This document shows positions 44,407 to 52,905 of a stretch of DNA of 64,000 nt, in pieces. The position numbers were made by a program, and so were the translations under genes. Numbering within the stretch: position 1 is the first letter of the stretch; each line of letters begins with the position of its first letter. The notes beneath the pieces were generated by a model. It searched no databases and was not told where the DNA came from. It saw nothing but the letters and a program-made list of their open reading frames with translations. Source of the DNA: Pseudomonadota bacterium (GTDB lineage: Bacteria; Chloroflexota; UBA5177; JAJPKF01). The stretch covers positions 62,001 through 126,000 of the forward strand of contig JAJPKF010000019.1 of NCBI GenBank assembly GCA_021323865.1. The letters run 5' to 3'.

Positions 44407-46473
44407 CTACTCGGATACCATCACCGCTTCCGGTTCTGCAGCCTCATCCTCCTCCGCTTCGGTCCACTTTCCATGCGATTTGATGAGGGCAATGAGTCGG
44501 TCGTCGGCCTCCTCAGCCGGCACCCCCTTTTCGACGCATTCCTTGCCGACGTACAGGTTGACCTTTCCCGGTGCGCCCCCAACATAGCCAAAGTCGGCAT
44601 CGGCCATCTCGCCGGGCCCGTTGACAACACAACCCATGATGGCCAGCTTGACCCCGGCAAGATGACTGGTTCGTGATTTGATCCGGTCGGTGGTTTCCTG
44701 GAGATCGAACAGGGTGCGTCCACATGACGGACAGGCCACGTAGTCCGTTCGCGAGATTCGAGCGCCGGCGCCTTGGAGAACGTTGAAGGCCAGAGCCACC
44801 GTGTCACCCGGCGCGTCAAGCATGATGGCGTCGCCCATCCCGTCGCAAAGTAACGCACCTGCCGGAATGGCGCAGTCAAACAGGCGATCGAGCGACCCTT
44901 CTGGATGTCGACTCTTCGCCACCAGCAGGACTGGGGCCTCGAGGTCGTGCTCGACCGTTCGGATGCGCAGGAGACGGTAGGCCCGAATCGCGATTGCCGC
45001 GTCCGCCTCCAGCCCCAGAATCATGGGCACCCCGTCATTCCGCAGGATTTGGCTTGCGCTCAGCACGCGGTCGACGGCAGCTTCTACCGAATCCTCCACG
45101 ACGCTCAGGACGATGACCGGAATCCGAGCGGCCAGGGCTTCGAGTGAGAGAACCGCAACGTCCGTAGCGGCGGCTCGATCGGTAAGTCGTACGAGAAGGG
45201 CATCCGCTTGTCGGGAAGCGTTGCAGGCTAGACCCGTTTCGTGGCCGGCGGCAATCAAGGGCAGCCGGGCAGCCGGCAGAGCAGCAAGCTTCTGGCGTAC
45301 GGTCCGTAGTGCGTCCAAGTCGTTGCGGGTCTCCAGTTCGACGAGCGCGGCGTCGGGCCGCGGCTGGCGTCGGCCGGCAGGGCTCGCCCATCGCAGCAGC
45401 GTCGCGGTAGCGTGTGTTTCATCCGAAAGCGTAGTCGGGATCATGCCGATCACGCCGATTGTTTCTCCGCCACCGAACGATATATGGGCCATCGATACCG
45501 GTTCAGCGGTGGAGCGCTCGTAGTGGAACGGGTCCCAAACCGGCTGAGGCGCGCTCTTGCCGGCTTCGGACCGGAAGAGCTGAGTGTAGCGGTCGGCGAG
45601 GGCCCGCGCCACGGGGATCTCGTCCTCCGGTTCCTCGGTGAGAGAGACGCGGACGGTGTCCCCGATGCCATCCTCCAGAAGACTTCCGATGCCAATTGCC
45701 GACTTGATGCGTCCGTCCTCGCCGTTGCCGGCTTCGGTCACGCCGAGGTGGAATGGGTAATCCATGCCTTCGACCTGCATGCGGGCGGCCAAAAGCCGGT
45801 ATGCCGCGATCATCACCTTGGGATTGGAGGCCTTCATCGAGAGGATGAGGTCGCGGTAGTCCAGCGCCTCGCATACCCGCACGAATTCGAGAGCCGATTC
45901 GACCATTCCCTCGGGTGTATCGCCAAAGCGATTCATGATGCGATCCGATAGCGAGCCGTGGTTGGTGCCGATGCGCATGGCAATCCCGCGCTCGCGGCAC
46001 TTCAGTACCAGTGGTGTGAAGCGCTCGGCCGCGTGTTCCACCTCGTCCTGGTACTCGCGATCAGAGTATTCACGGACGGCAAACTTCCGGGAATCGACGT
46101 AGTTCCCGGGGTTGATGCGGACCTTATCGGCGTAGTCCGCCGCCACCATCGCCGCCTGAGGGCTAAAGTGGATGTCTGCGACCAGCGGCACGGAAATGCC
46201 GCGAGAAGTCAGGATCTCCCGAATCTCACCGAGGCATCGAGCATCGGACGGAGTCGGCGTCGTGATGCGCACGATCTCGCATCCCACTCGGACGAGGCGC
46301 TCGGCCTGGGCGGCGGTGGCCGCCACGTCCTTGGTTAACGTGGTGGTCATCGACTGGATGCGGATGGGGTTCATACCGCCCACACCAATGGCCCCCACCT
46401 TGACCTCCCGAGTGCGGCGTCTCGTGGGAGATAGGAGGTCCGGGACGTACGGGAGCGGAGTGGAAGAAGTCAT
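44407..46473 (-). CDS. ispG: long-form 4-hydroxy-3-methylbut-2-enyl diphosphate synthase (IspG/GcpE)
   Basis: IspG makes HMBPP from MEcPP in the MEP isoprenoid pathway, using a [4Fe-4S] cluster. The N-terminal TIM barrel is clear (IRIQSMTTTLTKDVAATAAQAERLVRVGCEIVRITTP, VADIHFSPQAAM, MRIGTNHGSLSDRIM, LGVTEAGNGEDGRIKSAIGIG). The cluster domain is at the C-terminus (ACPSCGRTLFDLQ near 579, IMGCVVNGPGEMADADFGYVGG near 614). Between them lies an insert of about 270 residues, giving 688 residues rather than the usual 350-400. This three-domain form is known from plants, Chlamydiae and some Bacteroidetes. The track's TTG start adds five residues; ATG 46473 is used here. Both starts lack a good ribosome-binding site. 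Confidence 0.93.
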   Translation of the reverse strand: MTSSTPLPYVPDLLSPTRRRTREVKVGAIGVGGMNPIRIQSMTTTLTKDVAATAAQAERLVRVGCEIVRITTPTPSDARCLGEIREILTSRGISVPLVADIHFSPQAAMVAADYADKVRINPGNYVDSRKFAVREYSDREYQDEVEHAAERFTPLVLKCRERGIAMRIGTNHGSLSDRIMNRFGDTPEGMVESALEFVRVCEALDYRDLILSMKASNPKVMIAAYRLLAARMQVEGMDYPFHLGVTEAGNGEDGRIKSAIGIGSLLEDGIGDTVRVSLTEEPEDEIPVARALADRYTQLFRSEAGKSAPQPVWDPFHYERSTAEPVSMAHISFGGGETIGVIGMIPTTLSDETHATATLLRWASPAGRRQPRPDAALVELETRNDLDALRTVRQKLAALPAARLPLIAAGHETGLACNASRQADALLVRLTDRAAATDVAVLSLEALAARIPVIVLSVVEDSVEAAVDRVLSASQILRNDGVPMILGLEADAAIAIRAYRLLRIRTVEHDLEAPVLLVAKSRHPEGSLDRLFDCAIPAGALLCDGMGDAIMLDAPGDTVALAFNVLQGAGARISRTDYVACPSCGRTLFDLQETTDRIKSRTSHLAGVKLAIMGCVVNGPGEMADADFGYVGGAPGKVNLYVGKECVEKGVPAEEADDRLIALIKSHGKWTEAEEDEAAEPEAVMVSE

Positions 46474-46498
46474 GGCATCCGGGCGCAAAACACAGAAC

Positions 46499-46519
46499 GA
46501 GGGCTGCGTCGCAGCCCTC
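46499..46519 (-). terminator. perfect 9-bp hairpin upstream of ispG
   Basis: GAGGGCTGC-GTC-GCAGCCCTC is a perfect stem with a 3-base loop, 26 bases before the ispG ATG. On the minus strand it is followed by GTTCTGTGTTTTG. It could terminate the small upstream gene, attenuate ispG, or act as an mRNA-end or stability element; the sequence alone cannot decide. Confidence 0.5.
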
Positions 46520-46552
46520 TTGCCATTCTATCCCCCTGTGTCAGTGGCGCCC

Positions 46553-46777
46553 CTAGCCGCTCGACTGAAATAGCACAAGAACGCCGCTGTCGTGATAGAT
46601 CTGTTCCGACAAGGCGCGCAGCTCGATATCCGGTTGACCGGCTCCACAGTCGACGTCGGCGACAAAGGAGTCACGGGCAGCCTGATGCGGGTGAAGCGCC
46701 TTCAGCCGTACCTCAGGCAGCCCTGCCAGTGCATCCGTCAATTGCATGAGGGTACGCTGAAACGCTACCTGATTCAC
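46553..46777 (-). CDS. small hypothetical protein, 74 aa
   Basis: GTG 46777 has GAGG at 7-base spacing, and the protein reads as a coherent small globular domain (MNQVAFQRTLMQLTDALAGLPEVRLKALHPHQ...DSFVADVDCGAGQPDIELRALSEQIYHDSGVLVLFQSSG). No family is recognised. It lies between ispG and the divergent glycoside hydrolase gene, in the same direction as ispG. The opposite-strand ORF at 46592-46834 covers the same bases and reads less like a protein, so this strand is preferred. Confidence is moderate because of length. Confidence 0.5.
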   Translation of the reverse strand: MNQVAFQRTLMQLTDALAGLPEVRLKALHPHQAARDSFVADVDCGAGQPDIELRALSEQIYHDSGVLVLFQSSG

Positions 46778-46847
46778 CCGGCGACCTCAGTCCACCATTC
46801 AATCTACCGGGGCAGAAGCCCGATTTCTGAGTGAGTGAGGTTAACAT

Positions 46848-48182
46848 TTGGGAAAAAATCAGCCGTCGGGCGCTGATGGAGCGGGTTGGGAAGACCTGGA
46901 AGCGAGTGCCGGGGATGTGCTGGCCGGGAACCGTTCCGGGTCGATCACCAAGCCTTCCCCCGATCTCTACCCGCATCAGTGGAACTGGGATTCGTGCTTC
47001 ATCGCGATCGGTCTGTCGCGCTACGATCCCGGTCGGGCGCAGGAAGAGCTGCTTTCGCTCACTCGCGGCCAATGGCGCAACGGCATGGTCCCCCAGATCG
47101 TCTTCACTCCAGGCGTCTCCGGCTACTTTCCAGGCCCTGACGTTTGGCAATCCGAGCGCTCGGCTGAGGCGCCATCCGAGGTGCAAACGTCGGGAATCAC
47201 GCAGCCGCCGGTTCTGGCCACCGCGGCGCTACTCGCCTATGAACGCGATCCCGACCGCGAGCGAGCGACCCTCTTCCTCACCGAAGTCCTTCCTCGGATT
47301 CTCGCCTTCCATCGTTTTCTCTACCGGGAGCGGGACATTGACGGGGCCGGGCTCGTGGTGGTCGTGCACCCTTGGGAGTCGGGCTTGGACAACAGCCCAC
47401 CGTATCTGGATGCCGGTTCACGGGTTCGACTGACCTACAAACCGAGATATCAGCGGTTGGATACCCAGCACGTCTCGGCTGCGAACCGGCCGACCGACAA
47501 GGACTACGACCTCTTCGTGTGGCTTCTGGAGCAGATGCGCGAAGTCGGCTACGAGTGGAGCGGCTACCTCCCCACCGCGACCCTTCTCGTCGAAGATGTG
47601 CTGTTCAACGCCATTCTCTGTCGGGCAAACGCGGACCTGTGCGAGCTTTGTCGCTACGCCGGAGTCTCATCGAACGAGGCAAACGAGTGGCTGGCCTCGA
47701 CATCGAGCGCCATGGATTCGAAGCTGTGGAGGGAGGACGCCGGCCTCTACTTCAGCTACGACCGCGTCGCCGACCGCCCGCTGGCGGAGCCGACCGTTGC
47801 CTCCCTCACGCCCCTGTATGGTCCAACGATCGAGCCGGCCAGGCTAGATCGGCTGGTCTCAAAGCTCTTGGATCCGACCTTGTTCTGGCCGGGTCCAGGC
47901 TACGCCTGTCCCTCGACCAGCCTCAGCTCGCCTCGATTCAATCCGGCGAACTACTGGCTGGGCCCCGTCTGGATCAACACCAACTGGCTGCTCATCCGGG
48001 GGTTGGAGCGGCTTGGCCGGCTCGAACCGGCCAAGCGACTACGCTCCGACGCTCTGAATCTCTTGAAGACCGGCGGATTCCGGGAGTATTTCAATCCGCA
48101 CGACGGCACCGGCTACGGGACGAACCGCTTCTCGTGGTCTGCCGCGCTTGCCATCGATCTTCTTCAAGACCCTGCTACTTGA
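46848..48182 (+). CDS. MGH1-like glycoside hydrolase (GH63-related, (alpha/alpha)6 barrel)
   Basis: The 444-residue protein matches the GH63-like mannosylglycerate hydrolase group. The N-terminal motif SPDLYPHQWNWDSCFIAIGLSRYDP is diagnostic, followed by GMVPQIVF, LVVVVHPWESGLDNSPPYLD (catalytic acidic region), DVLFNAILCRANADL and GPVWINTNWLLIRGLERLG, FNPHDGTGYGTNRFSWSAALAIDLL at the C-terminus. Characterised relatives hydrolyse the compatible solutes mannosylglycerate and glucosylglycerate in the cytoplasm; no signal peptide is seen here, consistent with that. TTG 46848 is supported by GTGAGG 6 bases upstream. It overlaps the cupredoxin gene's 3' end by 8 bases on the other strand. Confidence 0.78.
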   Translation: MGKNQPSGADGAGWEDLEASAGDVLAGNRSGSITKPSPDLYPHQWNWDSCFIAIGLSRYDPGRAQEELLSLTRGQWRNGMVPQIVFTPGVSGYFPGPDVWQSERSAEAPSEVQTSGITQPPVLATAALLAYERDPDRERATLFLTEVLPRILAFHRFLYRERDIDGAGLVVVVHPWESGLDNSPPYLDAGSRVRLTYKPRYQRLDTQHVSAANRPTDKDYDLFVWLLEQMREVGYEWSGYLPTATLLVEDVLFNAILCRANADLCELCRYAGVSSNEANEWLASTSSAMDSKLWREDAGLYFSYDRVADRPLAEPTVASLTPLYGPTIEPARLDRLVSKLLDPTLFWPGPGYACPSTSLSSPRFNPANYWLGPVWINTNWLLIRGLERLGRLEPAKRLRSDALNLLKTGGFREYFNPHDGTGYGTNRFSWSAALAIDLLQDPAT

Positions 48183-48537
48183 CAACTTTGACCTTCCCAT
48201 GCATAAAGGCGTGGAAGATACAGTGATATTTGAAAAGGCCGACTTTGGTGAACTTGTGACTGGCCTTCTTGCCGGGGTTGATGGTACCCGTGTTCCACTT
48301 GCCCTTTAATTGAGTCGCCGTATGGGCAACGGTGGTCTTGTTGACCCATGTAACCGTTTGGCCCTTCTTGATGGTGATGGTCTTGGGCGAGAACGTGAAG
48401 TTGGACCCCACGATCTTGACCACGTGCGCAGATTTTGTGGCCGTGTGACCGACGAGGGACTTGGCCGCGACCGGGCCGGCGAGGAGTGAAACGCCGAGGA
48501 ATGCGGCCAAGGCGAAGCCGGTGAAGCGAAGATGCAT
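48175..48537 (-). CDS. secreted cupredoxin (plastocyanin/azurin-like) protein
   Basis: ATG 48537 has GGAGG at 8-base spacing, giving a 120-residue protein; the track start at 48600 is too early. A signal peptide covers MHLRFTGFALAAFLGVSLLAGPVAA. The mature part is a type I copper domain: FTFSPKTITIKKGQTVTWVNKTTVAHTATQ supplies the first His ligand, and YHCIFHAFMHGKVKVV supplies Cys, His and Met in the order C-x2-H-x2-M. It should carry electrons or copper outside the membrane. It stands alone, with a clear TTGACA promoter upstream and divergent from the large BTAD regulator. It is lysine-rich (predicted basic), unlike typical acidic plastocyanins. Confidence 0.85.
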   Translation of the reverse strand: MHLRFTGFALAAFLGVSLLAGPVAAKSLVGHTATKSAHVVKIVGSNFTFSPKTITIKKGQTVTWVNKTTVAHTATQLKGKWNTGTINPGKKASHKFTKVGLFKYHCIFHAFMHGKVKVVK

Positions 48538-48572
48538 GCTGAAAGCCTCCGGTTTGTTGATCTGTTCACTCT

Positions 48573-48600
48573 TAGATAGCGCACCTGGATACACTGTCAA
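48573..48600 (-). promoter_or_regulatory. sigma-70 promoter of the cupredoxin gene
   Basis: On the minus strand TTGACA is followed after 16 bases by TATCTA, ending 35 bases before ATG 48537. It sits back-to-back with the extended -10 of the divergent BTAD regulator gene. Confidence 0.65.
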
Positions 48601-48603
48601 GCG

Positions 48604-48612
48604 TGGTAGAAT
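48604..48612 (+). promoter_or_regulatory. extended -10 element upstream of the BTAD regulator gene
   Basis: TGGTAGAAT matches the extended -10 form seen before gatC and tRNA-Val. It lies immediately next to the divergent cupredoxin promoter. Confidence 0.4.
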
Positions 48613-48695
48613 CGCGCCATCGTTGACATGTCGCGCAGGAGTGCGGCGTGACCGTTGGTGATGTCGGCGGCGGGGAGAGAAGGGGCAGGCAGGTG

Positions 48696-51600
48696 ATGGC
48701 GGGCGCCGGCGCAGCCTCGATTCGCATCGGGCTCCTCGGAGGATTCCGATTGTGGCGGCATGGGGCGCTCGTCGACGATGTCGCTTGGCAACGCCGGAGC
48801 GCTAAGGCAATCGTGAAGCTCCTCTCACTTCAGCCCAAGCGGCGACTGCATCGCGATGAGCTGCTCGACACGCTCTGGCCCGATGCCGATCCCCAATCCT
48901 CGGCAAACAGCTTCTACAAGGCGCTGCATCTGGCGCGGCGAGTCTTCCAGCCGGAGCTCGGCCGGCGCGAAAGCTCTGCCTTTCTGGTGCTCAGCAACAA
49001 CATCCTTCAGCTGTCGCGAGAGACGTCCGCGGTGTGGATTGACGTCGAAGCGTTTGTCGAAGCGGGTAATCGTGCGATCGAAGCGGGAGACCTGTCTGCT
49101 GCAGAAGCCGCTCTCGACCTCTATCCCGGCGAGCTGCTCCCCGAGGACCGGTACGCCGAGTGGACGCTCCGTCCCCGCGAGCGGCTGGCCGAGCGGTGGG
49201 TCGACATTCTCCAGATCGTGGCGTCGGCCCGACAGGCAGCGGGCCAGCTTCCCGAAGCCATGGCGGCCTTGCACCGTGCCCTGGAGGCGGATCCAACCCG
49301 CGAGGACCTGCATCGAGCACTCATGAGGCTGCATCTCGAGGCCGGCAATCGGGACGAAGCCCTCCGGCAATACCAGCGTTGTCGGTCAGTACTCGACGAG
49401 GAGGTCGGCGCCCAGCCGGACTCCACCACCGAGCTGTTGCGCCAACAGATAGAAGCTTCGCCCGATCAGCCGAGCGGGCCGACGGAATCGATGTGGGCCC
49501 GGGCACGGTTGCCGGCTCTCTCCTTCCCGATGAGCGACGCCCCGTTGGTTGGGCGAGACCAGACGTTGAGAGATGTTCTTGAAGCCCTCGGAGACCGGCG
49601 GCCTTCCGGCAGCCGAATGCTGCTCGTGTCGGGAGAGCCGGGAGTGGGGAAGACGCGGCTCGTCATGGCGGCGATGAAGGCGCTTGCCGATCAGGGCCGG
49701 ATGGTCCTGTGGGCGGAAAGCCATGAGCAGGAGGGCGCTCCCGCCTATGGGCCGCTTGTCGATGCCCTTGCTCCCATGCTGCTCGAGCGGTCGGAGGCAG
49801 AGTGGCCTCGCTTCCTGACGGCGTTCCCGACGTTGAGCCGGTTGATGCGACCCTCAGTCGCTGGTGAGGCGCTCAAGCCTGATTCCCCGCTCTTCGACGA
49901 CCGCTTGGCAATCCGAGCCGAAGTGATTCAGATGCTGGATGCGCTCAGTGCGCACAAAGCCGCTGTCCTCGTTTTGGACGATCTCCAGAATGCCGATCAT
50001 GCGACCCTCCAGCTGATCCACCACCTGGCTCGGGTTTCGCGGGATCACTCCTGGTTTCTCGTCGCAACCGCTCGAGAGGACCTTGGGCGACGGCAAGAGC
50101 GGTTCAGCCGCGTGGTCAGTTCGCTCCGGGCGATGGGATTACTCCAGGACGTCCGAGTGCATCTACTCGAAGAGGACGAAAGCCAGGCTCTGCTCGAACG
50201 TCTGCTCCCCGGATCACCGCTCTCGCCTCAGCTCGTCTCCCGGCTGCAGGCGTTGTCCCTGGGCAATCCCCTATTCCTCACGGAGTTGGTGGCTATGCTT
50301 CGCGAGTCGGGCGGACTGGTGTCCGAAAAGGGAGTCTGGAGCTTGAGCGAGAGCCAAGAGCTGAACCCCCCTCGTCGAGTCCAGGAACTGGTCGCCAGGC
50401 GGGTCGAGGGCCTTGGTCCCGACGTGCAGCATGTTCTCAGCGCGGCGTCGGTCGCGGGTCTCGAGGTGCAGCACGAGATCTTGAAGGCCGTCGTGGAGGT
50501 CCCGCCGAACCGCTTCGAAAGTGCCCTGGATGCGGTCCTGCAGGCCGACGTCCTGCAGGTGGTTTCCGGTGGCTACCGGTTTCGACATCCTCTTGTCCGG
50601 AGCAGCATCTATGAGCTAATGTCTGCCTCTCGTCGCCGTAGGCTGCACCTTCAGATCGGTGAGGTGATGGAGGCGCATGGCGGCAACCCGGCGGACCTCC
50701 TTGCGTACCACTTCACGCGAAGCGCTTCGTCCGAGAAAGCAGTCAGGTATCTGGAAGAAGCCGCCGACCGAGCCTTCGCGCATCACGCGAACGACTTAGC
50801 CCGCTCGTCCTATGCCGATCTGGTCTTCCGGCTTCGGCTCCTGCATCGGGATCGAGAACAGGCTCGAGCCTTGGAGAAACTGGCCCAGGTTCTGGCCACG
50901 ATGGCTCGATATCAGGAAGCGATCGAGGCGCTAGAACAGGCGAGCCGGCTCTACGAGGCGGAGTGCTTGACCGACGAGCGATATCGGACCCTCGCGGCGC
51001 TCGGTCGCGTCGCGGCCGTCATGGGCAGGCCGGAGCTCGGTCTCGTCCGACTGGGTCCGCTGTTGACGCAGACCGAGTGGCGCCCGTCAGGGGTATCCCG
51101 GGCGGTGCTGGGAGATGTCTACGCGTCCGGGTCCCGCCTTGAATATGCCCGAGGGCAGCCGCTTCGAGAGCTTGCATTTGCCGAAAGGGCGGAACAGCTC
51201 CTGGCCGGCACAGAGGAACCGACACTCGGAGAGGTATTGGTCCGGAAAGGCACCGCCCTGGTGGAGCTCGGACGGCGTGACGAGGGCATCGAGGCACTTC
51301 AGCATGCCGTGAGCCTGAGCTCGGCGCAGAATAACCTGACGACGCTGTGTATCGCGCTTAACAACCTCACCGAGATCCAGCGGCGGGGTGGACAGCTCAA
51401 CATCGCCCGCGAGACGGTTTTGAGCGCTCAGGACACCGCGCGCAGGTTGGGTGACCCGGCTCGTCTCGCCATGATGACCTGCACGCGGGGCGTTGTGGAG
51501 TTTCTCCGCGGGCGCTGGCCGGCGGCTCGTGAGCTGCTGCGCGAAGCGGTAGGCCTGATCCGAGATGTCGACGCTTTCTGGTCGGCCGCATACCCACTTC

Positions 51601-52235
51601 TGGAGCTGGGACGGCTGGAGCTCTACTGCGATGAGCCGGACGCAATCAGGAGGCTCGAAGACACATTGGAGATCGCTCGTTCTCGGGCCGACCGCCACGT
51701 CCTAACGGAAGCCCATTGCCTGCTGGCACAGGCAGCCATGGGCCGACGAGATCTCGGCACGGCGGCGCTCTGGCTGGATCGACTCGAAGCGGACGAGAGT
51801 CTCTCTGCTGACACAATCGCACCAGTGACGGCAAATGCACGAGCCGCGCTCATGCTCGCCTCGGGCAATCTCGACGAGGCCCTGAGCTTGAGCGAGCGCT
51901 CTGCAGAGGTGGCCGGCCTACGGCGCGATGTGCTGAGTGAGCTGGAGGCGGAACGACTTCGGGCCGCTGCGCTTTTCGCGCTCGGAGAAGAGGTGACCGC
52001 TCTGGATGTCATCGAGCCGGTAGCGGAACGGACGGCCGCCGTCGGCTTCACCCAGGGCTATGCGCGGTGCCTCTGGACCTGGGGACACATCCAAGCCGGC
52101 GGAAGTCGAGAAGGCCACGAACACACGCGACGGAGTGAGGAGCTGTTTGATCGGCTTGGCTCACGCCTCGACCCGATTCTTTTGCAGGTCTGCAATCCGA
52201 ATGCCGATCGGCAGCTGCTCATCTCGTCGGCCTAG
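48696..52235 (+). CDS. BTAD/AAA-ATPase/TPR transcriptional regulator (SARP- and MalT-related)
   Basis: From ATG 48696 the protein has 1179 residues (the track's GTG 48648 adds 16). The N-terminal OmpR/SARP-like winged helix (IRIGLLGGFRLWRHGALVDDVAWQRRSAKAIVKLLSLQPKRRLHRDELLDTLWPDADP) leads into a bacterial transcriptional activator domain (about 95-245, LEADPTREDLHRALMRLHLEAGNRDEALRQYQRC). Then comes a STAND/AAA ATPase with Walker A GEPGVGKTRLV (about 310), Walker B AAVLVLDDLQNAD (about 425) and a winged-helix region. The C-terminal 500 residues are TPR-like helices (EQARALEKLAQVLATMARYQEAIEALEQASRLYE). Such proteins sense a ligand through the TPRs and bind DNA. The signal and target are unknown. 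Confidence 0.82.
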   Translation: MAGAGAASIRIGLLGGFRLWRHGALVDDVAWQRRSAKAIVKLLSLQPKRRLHRDELLDTLWPDADPQSSANSFYKALHLARRVFQPELGRRESSAFLVLSNNILQLSRETSAVWIDVEAFVEAGNRAIEAGDLSAAEAALDLYPGELLPEDRYAEWTLRPRERLAERWVDILQIVASARQAAGQLPEAMAALHRALEADPTREDLHRALMRLHLEAGNRDEALRQYQRCRSVLDEEVGAQPDSTTELLRQQIEASPDQPSGPTESMWARARLPALSFPMSDAPLVGRDQTLRDVLEALGDRRPSGSRMLLVSGEPGVGKTRLVMAAMKALADQGRMVLWAESHEQEGAPAYGPLVDALAPMLLERSEAEWPRFLTAFPTLSRLMRPSVAGEALKPDSPLFDDRLAIRAEVIQMLDALSAHKAAVLVLDDLQNADHATLQLIHHLARVSRDHSWFLVATAREDLGRRQERFSRVVSSLRAMGLLQDVRVHLLEEDESQALLERLLPGSPLSPQLVSRLQALSLGNPLFLTELVAMLRESGGLVSEKGVWSLSESQELNPPRRVQELVARRVEGLGPDVQHVLSAASVAGLEVQHEILKAVVEVPPNRFESALDAVLQADVLQVVSGGYRFRHPLVRSSIYELMSASRRRRLHLQIGEVMEAHGGNPADLLAYHFTRSASSEKAVRYLEEAADRAFAHHANDLARSSYADLVFRLRLLHRDREQARALEKLAQVLATMARYQEAIEALEQASRLYEAECLTDERYRTLAALGRVAAVMGRPELGLVRLGPLLTQTEWRPSGVSRAVLGDVYASGSRLEYARGQPLRELAFAERAEQLLAGTEEPTLGEVLVRKGTALVELGRRDEGIEALQHAVSLSSAQNNLTTLCIALNNLTEIQRRGGQLNIARETVLSAQDTARRLGDPARLAMMTCTRGVVEFLRGRWPAARELLREAVGLIRDVDAFWSAAYPLLELGRLELYCDEPDAIRRLEDTLEIARSRADRHVLTEAHCLLAQAAMGRRDLGTAALWLDRLEADESLSADTIAPVTANARAALMLASGNLDEALSLSERSAEVAGLRRDVLSELEAERLRAAALFALGEEVTALDVIEPVAERTAAVGFTQGYARCLWTWGHIQAGGSREGHEHTRRSEELFDRLGSRLDPILLQVCNPNADRQLLISSA

Positions 52236-52323
52236 GCAACCATCCTTCAGTTGGGACTCTGCCAAGGCCCTTGGCCCAGATGCGGATTCTGGCGGATCCC
52301 GCGGCGGAGGCTGTTTTGCTGCT

Positions 52324-52803
52324 CTACGCCGTCGAATGTGTTGGCGTGGGCGGCGCCTGAGGCTCCAGTTCTGGAAGCGCCCGCTCCAGCTTTCGGAGAA
52401 GGCGGTGGAGATCGGCCTGATCTTGCCGGCTCAAGGCCGACAGGCATGCCTCGATCCGCGCTTCGTGTGCCGGGATGATCCGACAGCTCAGATCCTGGCC
52501 CTTCTCGGTCAGGCGGAGCCGATTGGTACGGCCTTCCTGTACCCGTTCCACGACGCCTTCGCGCTCCATCCGATCCAAGAGCTGGCAGATGTTGCCTTTA
52601 GTCACCAGGAGGGAGTCGGCCAGCTCCTGCTGGGTAATTCCCGGCCTCCCGGCCACGTGGGCGAGCACATCGAACTGAGCCAGGCTCACGTCCGAGCAGC
52701 GAAGCCCAATGGTTGCCCGACGTTCAATCTTCTGAAACACGCGGGCGAGGCGCAGCCAGGTGAGAAGCCCAAGAGTGGCCGGCATGTGTCGAGCAGTATT
52801 CAT
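52324..52803 (-). CDS. MarR-family transcriptional regulator
   Basis: The track start at 52887 runs through the intergenic region. ATG 52803, preceded by AGGATCC, gives 159 residues of ordinary MarR size. The winged helix-turn-helix reads LAQFDVLAHVAGRPGITQQELADSLLVTKGNICQLLDRMEREGVVERVQEGRTNRLRLTEKGQDL, flanked by dimerisation helices at both ends. A palindrome (GTTTA-TTGC-TAAAC) lies 12 bases upstream and is a likely operator for autoregulation and for the divergent gene at 52906. The ligand and target genes are not predictable. Confidence 0.88.
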   Translation of the reverse strand: MNTARHMPATLGLLTWLRLARVFQKIERRATIGLRCSDVSLAQFDVLAHVAGRPGITQQELADSLLVTKGNICQLLDRMEREGVVERVQEGRTNRLRLTEKGQDLSCRIIPAHEARIEACLSALSRQDQADLHRLLRKLERALPELEPQAPPTPTHSTA

Positions 52804-52815
52804 GGATCCTATATA

Positions 52816-52829
52816 GTTTATTGCTAAAC
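52816..52829. promoter_or_regulatory. candidate MarR operator
   Basis: GTTTATTGCTAAAC is an inverted repeat with 5-base arms and a 4-base centre, placed between the divergent MarR gene and the 128-aa protein gene. MarR proteins usually bind such imperfect palindromes in their own promoter region. The arms are short, so this is tentative. Confidence 0.4.
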
Positions 52830-52905
52830 ATAAAGAAAGTCCATGCCTCGGCTTGGCACAGCCTATGCTCCAAATCAGCCAGCCCACAATCCTGAGGAGT
52901 GAGAA

